This document shows positions 1-6,898 of a stretch of DNA of 33,018 nucleotides, piece by piece (positions within the stretch are counted from its first letter, which is position 1; each line of letters opens with the position of its first letter). The translations under genes and the position numbers were made by a program. Origin of the DNA: Pseudomonadota bacterium (GTDB lineage Bacteria > Pseudomonadota > Gammaproteobacteria > Burkholderiales > Burkholderiaceae_E); the NCBI GenBank assembly GCA_029779435.1, contig JAKPAM010000211.1, forward strand, positions 1 to 33,018. Direction: 5' to 3'. The notes beneath the pieces were generated by a model, which did not search any database, had not been told where the DNA came from, and saw nothing but the letters and a program-made list of their open reading frames with translations.

Positions 1-342
1 GATCGAGCCGTTGGTGGCCCCCGGCCCGCGCGTCACCATCAGGATGCCGGGCTTGCCCGTCAGCTTCGCATAGGCGTCGGCCATGAAGGATGCCCCGCCT
101 TCGTTGCGGCAGATCACGAACTCGACCGCGTCGCGATGGCGGTACAGACCGTCGAGCACCGACAGGTAGCTCTCGCCGGGAACACCGAAGATCGTGTCGA
201 CGCCGTGGCCGACCAGCGCATCGGCCAGGATGTGGCCGCCCAGGCGCGGGCCCGGGGAGATGCCCAGCCCGTGTCCGGGAGCCGAGCCCGCGTCGCCGGA
301 TCCGGCCTGCGTCTGGGAACTAGCATTCGTTGAATCGGCCAT
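1..342 (-). CDS. Thiamine diphosphate-dependent enzyme, acetolactate synthase-like (N-terminal part, cut by window edge)
   Basis: Reading the minus strand from an ATG at 342-340 gives 114 codons open to the window edge. After a Ser/Gly-rich leader of about 35 residues, the sequence shows the N-terminal pyrimidine-binding domain of TPP enzymes: LGGHILADALVGHGVDTIFG, GVPGESYL, then RNEGGASFMADAYAKLTGK, and GILMVTRGPGATNG. The Glu of RNEGG is the family's catalytic glutamate that activates the cofactor's aminopyrimidine. A purine-rich GAGAGAAA precedes the ATG. The gene is divergent from ribD, so 343-523 should carry both promoters. The family includes acetolactate synthase, glyoxylate carboligase, benzoylformate decarboxylase and others; the substrate cannot be told from this piece. 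The absence of an ilvH neighbour in view argues mildly against the main biosynthetic enzyme. Confidence 0.82.
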   Translation of the reverse strand, partial: MADSTNASSQTQAGSGDAGSAPGHGLGISPGPRLGGHILADALVGHGVDTIFGVPGESYLSVLDGLYRHRDAVEFVICRNEGGASFMADAYAKLTGKPGILMVTRGPGATNGSI

Positions 343-523
343 GGCGGTTTCTCTCGAAAATGGTGCGAGCCCGCAGTGTAGGGCCTGCTCGCGCAGTGGC
401 AAGCGTCGCGACATCTGCATTCGCACGGCTGGATCCTCCCGATGTCGGTGGGGCGATCGGCGAGACGGGCACGCAGGCGCGGCCGAGGCCGACCGGGCGC
501 GATGATTTGCGTAGAATCGCCGG

Positions 524-1654
524 ATGTTCACGGCCGCTGATCATCAGTTCATGGCCCGCGCGCTGGATCTGGCCAGGCGCGGTTTGCGGACGACTTCGCC
601 GAACCCGCGGGTCGGTTGCGTCATCGTCAAGGACAACCAGATCGTCGGCGAGGGCTGGCATCGGCGCGCCGGCGAACCGCACGCCGAGGTGCTGGCGTTG
701 GCCGCCGCGGCGGGCCGCGCGCGCGGGGCGACCGTCTACGTCACGCTCGAGCCGTGCAGTCACGTCGGACGCACGCCGCCCTGCGCCGAGGCCTTGATCG
801 AGGCACGGGTCGGCCGCGTCGTCGCCGCGATGGAGGATCCGAATCCGAACGTCAACGGGCAGGGCCTGGCGCGCTTGCGCGCGGCCGGCATCGACGTGCG
901 TTGCGGCTTGCTGCACGACGATGCCGCCGAACTGAACATCGGCTTCGTGTCGCGGATGACGCGTGGGCTGCCGTGGGTGCGGATGAAGGTCGCCGCGAGC
1001 CTGGACGGCAAGACGGCGTTGCATGATGGCCGCAGCCAGTGGATCACCGGCCAGGCGGCGCGTGTCGACGGCCATGCGTGGCGCGCCCGGGCTTGCGCGA
1101 TCCTGACCGGTATCGGGACCGTGCGCGATGACGATCCGCAGTTGACGGTGCGCGACGTCGAGACGACGCGCCAACCGCTGAAGGTGCTGGTCGATTCGCG
1201 ATTGCAGGTCGATCCGCGCGCGCGCCTGCTCGCGGGCGGGGCGGTGCTGGTCGCGTGCGCGCATCGCGACGCCGACAAGGAGCGCGACCTGCGAGATCGC
1301 GGCTGCGAGATCGTGCATCTGCCCGAAGAGCCGGGGGCCGGGTCCGCGGGAGGGCTTCGCCCGCCGAAGGTCGACCTGGGCGCGCTGATGCGCGAGTTGG
1401 CGGCGCGCGGGCTGAACGAGATTCACGTCGAGGCCGGCCACAAGCTCAACGGTTCGCTGTTGCGGGCGGGGCTCGTCGACGAACTGCTCGTCTACCTGGC
1501 GCCATCGCTGTTGGGCGACGCGGCCGGCATGTTCGATCTGCCCGCGCTCGGCTCGCTCGACGACCGCCTGCGCCTCGCATTCATCGATACCACCCGGGTC
1601 GGCGACGATCTGCGGATCGTCGCGCGCGTGCAGCGTGACGATCCCGCGCTTTGA
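524..1654 (+). CDS. ribD: Bifunctional riboflavin biosynthesis deaminase/reductase RibD
   Basis: 376 residues, normal for RibD. It carries out two consecutive cytosolic steps: deamination of the pyrimidine made by GTP cyclohydrolase II, then NADPH-dependent reduction of the ribosyl side chain. The N-terminal cytidine-deaminase-type domain (about 1-145) has the zinc and catalytic signature H53-A-E55 and the cysteines C78 and C87 in PCSHVGRTPPC. The substrate loop TSPNPRVGCVIV lies near residue 24. The reductase domain (about 150-376) has MKVAASLDGKTAL, GIGTVRDDDPQLTVR and EAGHKLNGSLL. The ATG at 524 gives the canonical start (MFTAADHQFMARALDLA). ribE begins 34 bases after the stop, so the two are probably one transcript. 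No FMN riboswitch-like fold was recognised upstream. Confidence 0.97.
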   Translation: MFTAADHQFMARALDLARRGLRTTSPNPRVGCVIVKDNQIVGEGWHRRAGEPHAEVLALAAAAGRARGATVYVTLEPCSHVGRTPPCAEALIEARVGRVVAAMEDPNPNVNGQGLARLRAAGIDVRCGLLHDDAAELNIGFVSRMTRGLPWVRMKVAASLDGKTALHDGRSQWITGQAARVDGHAWRARACAILTGIGTVRDDDPQLTVRDVETTRQPLKVLVDSRLQVDPRARLLAGGAVLVACAHRDADKERDLRDRGCEIVHLPEEPGAGSAGGLRPPKVDLGALMRELAARGLNEIHVEAGHKLNGSLLRAGLVDELLVYLAPSLLGDAAGMFDLPALGSLDDRLRLAFIDTTRVGDDLRIVARVQRDDPAL

Positions 1655-1688
1655 TACCGCCCCGGCAGATTTGCAGCAAGGAGAAAGG

Positions 1689-2336
1689 ATGTTCACCGGA
1701 ATCGTGGCCGCCGTCGGCCAGATCGTCGACGTGCAGCCGTTGACCGACGGGGCGGGGGCCGCCACGCGCCAGACGGGATCGCGGCTGACCGTCGACGCCG
1801 GCGCGCTCGACCTGTCCGACGTGGCGGTCGGTGATTCGATCGCGATCCAGGGCGCCTGCATGACGGCGGTACGGATCGAGGACGGTCGCTTCGTCGTCGA
1901 CGTCTCGCAAGAGAGCCTGTCGCGCACCGTGGGCCTGTCCCGGCGCGGGGACGTCAATCTGGAGAAGGCCTTGCGGCTGGCCGACCGCCTGGGCGGCCAC
2001 CTGGTGTCGGGGCACGTCGACGGGCTCGGCACCGTCGTGCGCTTCGAGCCGGTCGGCGAGTCGTGGCTGCTCGTCGTCAAGGCGCCGCAGGCGCTGGCCC
2101 GCTACCTGGCGTACAAGGGCTCGATCACCGTCAATGGCGTCAGCCTCACCGTCAACGCGGTCGATGATCAACCGGACGGCTGTGCGTTCTCGATCAACCT
2201 GATCCCGCACACGATCGGGGCGACCACGCTCGGATCGCTCGCCGCGGGCGATGCGGTCAATCTGGAGATCGACATGATCGCGCGCTATGTCGAACGCATG
2301 CTGCCGGGGGGCGCCGCCACCGGTCCGTCGGCGTGA
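1689..2336 (+). CDS. ribE: Riboflavin synthase, alpha subunit
   Basis: 215 residues; makes riboflavin and the pyrimidinedione by dismutation of two 6,7-dimethyl-8-ribityllumazine molecules, as a trimer in the cytosol. The start is fixed by MFTGIV, the invariant N-terminus of the family, and by AAGGAG at 1678-1683 five bases before the ATG; an earlier in-frame codon at 1635 lies inside ribD and is unlikely. Two tandem lumazine-binding barrels are visible, about 1-98 and 99-195. The second has the usual VNGVSLTVN; the first reads IQGACMTAV, a modest departure from the common NGVCLTV. The stop TGA overlaps the GTG start of the exporter gene (GTGA), suggesting translational coupling. Sometimes called ribC in this group. 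Confidence 0.96.
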   Translation: MFTGIVAAVGQIVDVQPLTDGAGAATRQTGSRLTVDAGALDLSDVAVGDSIAIQGACMTAVRIEDGRFVVDVSQESLSRTVGLSRRGDVNLEKALRLADRLGGHLVSGHVDGLGTVVRFEPVGESWLLVVKAPQALARYLAYKGSITVNGVSLTVNAVDDQPDGCAFSINLIPHTIGATTLGSLAAGDAVNLEIDMIARYVERMLPGGAATGPSA

Positions 2337-3886
2337 GCCCGGTCGAGCCACGCGGGTGGTTCGGAGAGGCGCCCACGCTGGAAGAACTGCGCGCGCGGTA
2401 CGGCGAGCAGCGCTACAAATGGATCGCGCTGGCGGTCGTGGTCGTCGGCACGGTCGCCGCGGTGATGACGTCGTCGATCGTCAACGTGGCGCTGCCGGAC
2501 CTTATGCATGCGTTCGGCATCGGCACCGAGCGCGCGCAGTGGGTGTCGTCCGCGCACATGGCTGCGATGACGGTCTCGATGCTGCTGCTGCCCTGGAGCC
2601 TGAGCCGCTTCGGGTTCCGGCACGTGTATTTCGCGTCGATGGCGATGCTGCTGGTCGGCAGCATCGGCGCTGCGCTCGCGTTCGACCTGACGATGCTGAT
2701 CGTCATGCGGGTCGTGCAAGGCACGGCGGCGGGCCTGTTGCAGCCGCTGTCGACGGTGTTGATCATGCGCGCGTTCCCCCCCGAAGTGCGGGGGCGGGCC
2801 ATGGGTGTGTTCGGCTTCGGCGTCGTGCTCGCGCCCGCCATCGGTCCGTCCGTCGGCGGGGTGCTGATCGATGCGTTCGGCTGGCGTTCGGTGTTCTTCA
2901 TCTCGGTGCCGATCGCCGCGGTGGGCTGGGTGCTGGCGGCCCGGCTGCTGCCGCGCATGCCGGCCAGCGGCGAGCATCGCGGCTTCGACATCCTCGGGTT
3001 CGCCGGCGTCACCGCCTTCATCATCGTGCTGCTCGAGAGCTTCGTGCGCTTGCACGACCACGGGTTGCTGTCGGTGCAAGGGGCCCTCTGGGCGGGAAGC
3101 GCATTGCTGCTGCTGGGCCTGACGATCTGGTGGGAACGCCGCCATCGCGCGCCATTGATCGATCTGTCGGTGTTCGAGGTACGGTCGTTCAGGATCGGCA
3201 TCCTGGTGGCGCTGATCTACGGCATGGGGCTGTTCGGTTCGACGCTGATCGTGCCGGCGTTCGTGCAGACCGGCCTGCTGTACACCGCGACGATGGCCGG
3301 CACGCTGCTGATGCCGGCCGGGCTGGCGCTCGCGTTGACGATACCGCTGGCCGGGCGCCTGGCCGATCGTTTCGCCCCGCGCGCGATGGTGATGACCGGC
3401 CTGGGACTGTTCTGCCTGTCGTTCCTGCTCGTCGCGATCTGGCCGGAGATCGGTTTCTGGCCCCTGGCCGGCATGCTGGTTCTCGGCCGCATCGGCCTGG
3501 GCATCATCCTGCCGTCGCTGGGGCTGGCCACCGTCCAGGAAGTCGGCCTCGATCGCATTCCGAGCGCCAGCAGCGTATTCAACTTCGTGCGTCTGCTCGG
3601 CGGCTCGATCGGGACCAGCACGTTGCTGATCTTCGTCGAGTGGCGCGCTCGCGCCCCGCTCGGGCCCCTTGGCGGCGAACCGACGCACGCGCAGTTGATC
3701 AGCGCCTATCGGGCGAGCTTCGTGCTGCTGGCGTTGTCGTTCGCGCTGGCCGCCGCGTGCTCGTGGCTGCTCGGCGGCAAGGCGTCGACGCCGAAGCCGC
3801 CCGCGTCCCCTCCCGGGCCTGGGCCTGGGCCTGGGCCTGGGCCTGGGCCGGCGCCGTCGTCCGGGCCTTCCTCCCCGCGTCCGTAA
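2333..3886 (+). CDS. MFS transporter, DHA2 (EmrB/QacA-like) family
   Basis: 517 residues with about 14 hydrophobic segments, the DHA2 drug:H+ antiporter pattern; inner membrane. Family marks: VNVALPDLMHAFG with AQWVSSAHM at the first helices, RVVQGTAAGLLQPLS near residue 125, GVVLAPAIGPSVGGVLIDAFGW (motif C, antiporter type), and FNFVRLLGGSIGTS near the C-terminus. The start is a GTG whose last two bases begin the ribE TGA stop, so translation is probably coupled to riboflavin synthase. No emrA-like adaptor or outer-membrane partner lies beside it. The C-terminus ends in a Gly-Pro dipeptide tract encoded by five GGGCCT copies plus GGGCC. Substrate unknown; the coupling to ribE raises, but does not show, a flavin-related cargo. 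Confidence 0.9.
   Translation: MSPVEPRGWFGEAPTLEELRARYGEQRYKWIALAVVVVGTVAAVMTSSIVNVALPDLMHAFGIGTERAQWVSSAHMAAMTVSMLLLPWSLSRFGFRHVYFASMAMLLVGSIGAALAFDLTMLIVMRVVQGTAAGLLQPLSTVLIMRAFPPEVRGRAMGVFGFGVVLAPAIGPSVGGVLIDAFGWRSVFFISVPIAAVGWVLAARLLPRMPASGEHRGFDILGFAGVTAFIIVLLESFVRLHDHGLLSVQGALWAGSALLLLGLTIWWERRHRAPLIDLSVFEVRSFRIGILVALIYGMGLFGSTLIVPAFVQTGLLYTATMAGTLLMPAGLALALTIPLAGRLADRFAPRAMVMTGLGLFCLSFLLVAIWPEIGFWPLAGMLVLGRIGLGIILPSLGLATVQEVGLDRIPSASSVFNFVRLLGGSIGTSTLLIFVEWRARAPLGPLGGEPTHAQLISAYRASFVLLALSFALAAACSWLLGGKASTPKPPASPPGPGPGPGPGPGPAPSSGPSSPRP
3815..3849 (+). repeat. GGGCCT hexamer tandem repeat in the exporter's C-terminus
   Basis: Five perfect GGGCCT units followed by GGGCC, in frame, encoding alternating Gly and Pro just before the stop. 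Six-base unit changes keep the frame, so slippage would only lengthen or shorten the cytosolic tail. Confidence 0.95.
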
Positions 3887-3965
3887 CCGAATGTAAGAGT
3901 TGTCCCAGCCGATGAATACCGCCGGCCGGTGATCGATGCCGAGCACCGAAAGGTTCACAATCGAA

Positions 3966-4003
3966 GAGACGCTGATCCATTCGACTGAATCGACCGGCGT
4001 CTC
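3966..4003. repeat. Hairpin containing a 16-base dispersed repeat
   Basis: The arms GAGACGC (3966-3972) and GCGTCTC (3997-4003) pair; an inner ATTC/GAAT pair closes a GACT loop, and the six-base segments between are mostly complementary, giving a 17-position stem with two mismatches and wobble pairs. It is followed by CTTAGGG. The 16 bases at 3970-3985 (CGCTGATCCATTCGAC) recur exactly at 17560-17575, again intergenic and next to CTTAGGG. There is no T tract, so it is not a standard terminator. It may be an end or remnant of a mobile or miniature element; nothing here encodes a transposase. Confidence 0.7.
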
Positions 4004-4099
4004 CTTAGGGAATCGGCGCGTCTCGGCGCCCGGGCGTCACAGCCATCGCAGCCGCGATCCGGCCCGGAGAGCAGCGAGTCGCCAACACGTGGGTGCGAC

Positions 4100-4498
4100 A
4101 TGAAGAAGTCGATCATTGCAGCAATGGCCGTGGCGGCGGTCGCCGTCGCGGCAGTGCCGGCCCCCGCAATGGCATGGCACGGACACAGCAGAGTCGGGGT
4201 GGGTGTCTATCTGGGAGGCCCCATCTATGGCCCCGGGTACTACGGGCCATATCCGTATTACTGGGGCGGACCGGCCTACTATCCGCCGCCGGTCGTCACC
4301 GTGCCGGTGCCGACGGCGCCGCCCGTCTACATCGAGCAGTCGCCGCAGCCGGCCGCACCTCCTTCGGCCGCAACCTCGGCCGGCGGCGCCAATCCGACCG
4401 GCTACTGGTATTACTGCGCCAATCCGGCCGGCTACTATCCGACCGTCAGGGAATGCGCGTCGGCCTGGCAACGGGTCGCGCCGCTGCCGGCCCAGTGA
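4100..4498 (+). CDS. Secreted Tyr/Pro/Gly-rich small protein, function unknown
   Basis: 132 residues. Residues 1-25 form a Sec signal peptide (KK, then an Ala/Val core) with likely cleavage after PAMA, before WHGHS. The mature part is rich in Gly, Tyr and Pro (GPIYGPGYYGPYPYYWGG), followed by a Pro/Ala/Ser linker. The C-terminus has a repeated YWYYCANPAGYYP-type block with two cysteines that could form a disulfide, ending in a VRECASAWQRV motif that I recognise from small periplasmic or envelope proteins of proteobacteria; no biochemical role is established to my knowledge. The lipoprotein gene starts 26 bases after its stop, so the two are probably co-transcribed. The ATG has only weak purine-rich sequence before it. 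Confidence 0.85.
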   Translation: MKKSIIAAMAVAAVAVAAVPAPAMAWHGHSRVGVGVYLGGPIYGPGYYGPYPYYWGGPAYYPPPVVTVPVPTAPPVYIEQSPQPAAPPSAATSAGGANPTGYWYYCANPAGYYPTVRECASAWQRVAPLPAQ

Positions 4499-4523
4499 CG
4501 GCACGCGAACAGGAGATGGTTTC

Positions 4524-5072
4524 ATGAACGGATTTCCCAAGCTTGCCCTGATGGCTTCGGCGCTGATGGTTCTGGGCGGATGCGCCGTCACGCCCACCGG
4601 CCCGACCCAATTGGTCCTGCCGGGCACCAGCAAGACTTTCCAGCAGTTCCGCATCGACGATGCCGGTTGCCGCCAGCACGCATCCGCCGAGATCGGCGAC
4701 AGCGCGCAGACGGCGGCGGCCGACGCCACGGCGCGCAGCGCGGTCGTCGGCACCGCGGTGGGTGCCATCGCGGGCGCGGCGATCGGCGGGTCGCGAGGAG
4801 CGGGCGTCGGGGCGGGCAGCGGCCTGCTGGTAGGCACGGCTTCAGGGTCCGGCGCCGGCGCCCAGTCCGGCTATTCGGCGCAGCGGCGGTATGACAACGC
4901 CTACATCCAATGCATGTACGCGGCCGGCCATCGCGTGCCCATTTCGGGCCAGTTCATCGGAAACACGCGGGCGGTCCAGCCTGCCGGCCCGATTCCGCCA
5001 TCCGGGGCGGAACCGCCACCGCCACCGCCTGCCGGTGCGCCGCCGGCTCCTCCTCCGGGTGCATCGGGCTGA
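4524..5072 (+). CDS. Glycine-zipper lipoprotein, envelope-associated
   Basis: 182 residues. The start at 4524 is supported by AGGAG at 4511-4515 and by the lipoprotein signal peptide it creates, with lipobox LGGC and lipidated Cys20. The mature protein begins with a region ending in two-Cys spaced sequence (DDAGCRQHA), then a glycine-zipper segment (AVVGTAVGAIAGAAIGGSRG, followed by GAGVGAGSGLLVG) of the type that inserts into or packs against membranes, then YDNAYIQCMYAAGHRVP, a motif common to this family, and a Pro-rich tail with a six-proline run. Probably anchored in the outer membrane. It pairs with the upstream secreted protein and is closed by the terminator at 5101-5124. Exact function unknown. 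Confidence 0.9.
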   Translation: MNGFPKLALMASALMVLGGCAVTPTGPTQLVLPGTSKTFQQFRIDDAGCRQHASAEIGDSAQTAAADATARSAVVGTAVGAIAGAAIGGSRGAGVGAGSGLLVGTASGSGAGAQSGYSAQRRYDNAYIQCMYAAGHRVPISGQFIGNTRAVQPAGPIPPSGAEPPPPPPAGAPPAPPPGASG

Positions 5073-5100
5073 CCTTCCTTTTTCGCCTTGTTTGTTGACG

Positions 5101-5124
5101 AAAGCCGGTAATCACCGGCTTTTG
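5101..5124 (+). terminator. Rho-independent terminator after the lipoprotein gene
   Basis: Nine-base arms AAAGCCGGT (5101-5109) and ACCGGCTTT (5114-5122) with loop AATC, followed by TG and an AT-rich stretch. It ends the 4100-5072 unit before the ABC transporter operon. Confidence 0.85.
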
Positions 5125-5312
5125 TCATTTCATTTGTCGCTATTGAACGCGTATTGCAAGGGAACGGGCCTGCTTGGGGTTGATACCGATGCGGGAAAGG
5201 AGGAGCGCATTGCACAATTCGCGGCGATCGGCAGGCTCCAGCGGACCGACGGTCGATCCCGGCAAGTCCCCGAATTCCGGACAGTATCCCTTCTCACCAG
5301 ACAAACGCAGCC

Positions 5313-6083
5313 GTGCCCGACAACATTCTGGAAACCCGTAACCTGGTCAAGGAATTCAAAGGTTTCGTCGCCGTCAACGACGTCAGCCTGTCGGTCGAGC
5401 GCGGCCACATCCATGCGCTGATCGGGCCGAACGGCGCGGGCAAGACCACGTTCTTCAACCTGTTGACCAAGTTCCTGTCGCCGACGCGCGGCAGCATCCA
5501 TTTCAACGGGATCGACATCACGGCGGAGCGTCCGGCGCAGATCGCCCGGCGCGGCGTGATCCGTTCGTTCCAGATCTCGGCCGTCTTTCCGCATTTGACG
5601 GCGCTCGAAAACGTCCGGATCGGGTTGCAGCGCAATTCCGGGACGTCGTTCCAGTTCTGGCGCTCGGACAAGATCCTGCGCGCTTACGACAAGCGCGCGA
5701 TGGAATTGCTCGAATCGGTCGATCTCGGGGCCTTCGCGCACGAGGAGACCGTCAACCTGCCGTATGGCCGGAAGCGTGCGCTCGAGATTGCCACCACGCT
5801 GGCGATGGAACCCGAATTGATGCTGCTCGACGAGCCCACGCAGGGCATGGGCCACGAGGACGTCGACAAGGTCACGCGGCTGATCAAGCAGGTATCGGCC
5901 GGACGCACGATCCTGATGGTCGAACACAACATGAAGGTCATTTCGTCGATCGCCGACCGGATCACCGTGCTGGCGCGCGGCGCGGTGCTGGCCGAGGGAC
6001 CCTATGCCGAGGTCTCGCGCGACCCTGCCGTGATGGAGGCGTACATGGGCACGACCGACGGCGAGCTGCAGGGCGCGCATTGA
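5313..6083 (+). CDS. livG: Branched-chain-amino-acid-type ABC transporter ATPase, LivG class
   Basis: 256 residues; a cytosolic nucleotide-binding subunit. Walker A GPNGAGKTT is canonical (G38 to T45, Lys44). Walker B is LMLLDEP with D173 and E174, followed by TQGMGHEDV; the switch His lies in MVEHNM. The signature motif, normally LSGGQ or, in LivG, LSYGQ, reads LPYGRKR (149-155), so the last conserved position is Arg. Start is a GTG (5313) giving MPDNILETRNLVKEF, the usual LivG opening. First gene of a five-gene operon (two ATPases, binding protein, two permeases). Because the neighbourhood is short-chain hydroxy-acid metabolism, the cargo need not be an amino acid; the symbol is a family label. 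Confidence 0.9.
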   Translation: MPDNILETRNLVKEFKGFVAVNDVSLSVERGHIHALIGPNGAGKTTFFNLLTKFLSPTRGSIHFNGIDITAERPAQIARRGVIRSFQISAVFPHLTALENVRIGLQRNSGTSFQFWRSDKILRAYDKRAMELLESVDLGAFAHEETVNLPYGRKRALEIATTLAMEPELMLLDEPTQGMGHEDVDKVTRLIKQVSAGRTILMVEHNMKVISSIADRITVLARGAVLAEGPYAEVSRDPAVMEAYMGTTDGELQGAH

Positions 6084-6159
6084 CGGCGACGACGGGGCGC
6101 ACCCGAGCGGTGCCGAAACCTCGGCAGAGCGGCGAACGAATCAGTCATCAAGGGCGGAC

Positions 6160-6870
6160 ATGAGCGAGGTTCTGTCGATTTCGAATCTGAACGCGTGGTA
6201 CGGCGAATCGCACGTGCTGCACGGCATCGACCTGCAGGTCGATCGCGGCGAGGTGGTCACGCTGCTCGGCCGCAACGGTGCCGGCCGGACGACGACGATG
6301 CGCGCGATCATGGGTTTGACCGGCAACCGGACCGGATCGATCCGGCTGTTCGACAAGGAAACGATCAAGATGGCGACGCATTCGGTCGCCCAGCTCGGCG
6401 TCGGATATTGTCCCGAAGAACGCGGCATCTTCGCCAGCCTGACCTGCGAAGAGAATCTGATGCTGCCGCCCAGGCTGCCGCAGGCCAAGGGCGAAGGCAT
6501 GAGCATCGCCGAAATCTACGAGATGTTCCCGAACCTGAAGGAGCGCCGTAATTCGCCCGGCACCAGGCTGTCCGGTGGCGAGCAGCAGATGCTGGCCGTG
6601 GCGCGGATCCTGCGCACCGGTGCCAACCTGCTGCTGCTGGACGAGATTTCCGAAGGGCTGGCGCCGGTGATCGTGCAGGCGCTGGCGCGGATGATCCGGA
6701 TGCTCAAGAGCAAAGGCTACACGGTCGTGATGGCCGAGCAGAATTTTCGTTTCGCCGCGCCGCTGGCCGATCGGTTCTACGTGATCGAGCACGGCCAGGT
6801 CGTCGAAAAGTTCAGGGCGCACGAATTGCAGTCGAAGATGTCGATGCTCAGCGAATACCTGGGCGTTTGA
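6160..6870 (+). CDS. livF: Branched-chain-amino-acid-type ABC transporter ATPase, LivF class, with altered Walker A
   Basis: 236 residues, typical for LivF. Opening NLNAWYGESHVLHGIDL and the C-terminal ABC core are intact: signature LSGGEQQ (137-143), Walker B LLLLDE with D161 and E162, followed by ISEGLAP. The Walker A loop reads GRNGAGRTT: the invariant nucleotide-binding lysine is Arg43 (codon CGG at 6286-6288). I believe some betaproteobacterial relatives share this, so it need not mean loss of function, but it should weaken ATP binding at this site. ATG 6160 is preceded by AAGGGCGG. It should form a heterodimer with the LivG-class subunit encoded 76 bases upstream. Confidence 0.92.
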   Translation: MSEVLSISNLNAWYGESHVLHGIDLQVDRGEVVTLLGRNGAGRTTTMRAIMGLTGNRTGSIRLFDKETIKMATHSVAQLGVGYCPEERGIFASLTCEENLMLPPRLPQAKGEGMSIAEIYEMFPNLKERRNSPGTRLSGGEQQMLAVARILRTGANLLLLDEISEGLAPVIVQALARMIRMLKSKGYTVVMAEQNFRFAAPLADRFYVIEHGQVVEKFRAHELQSKMSMLSEYLGV

Positions 6871-6898
6871 AACTGGTGGCAATCGAGGAGAAATCTTG

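Noticed and set aside
343..523. FMN riboswitch upstream of ribD (also considered before ribBA at 13096-13164)
   Set aside because: None of the conserved RFN-element blocks was recognised at either place; a covariance-model search would settle it.
320..2080. 586-residue minus-strand open frame opposite ribD and ribE
   Set aside because: Antisense shadow caused by high GC: the product is rich in Arg, Asp, Gln and His with no recognisable domain, while both plus-strand genes are certain.
2285..3958. 557-residue minus-strand open frame opposite the exporter
   Set aside because: Low-complexity Arg/Gln/His composition; shadow of a well-supported membrane protein.
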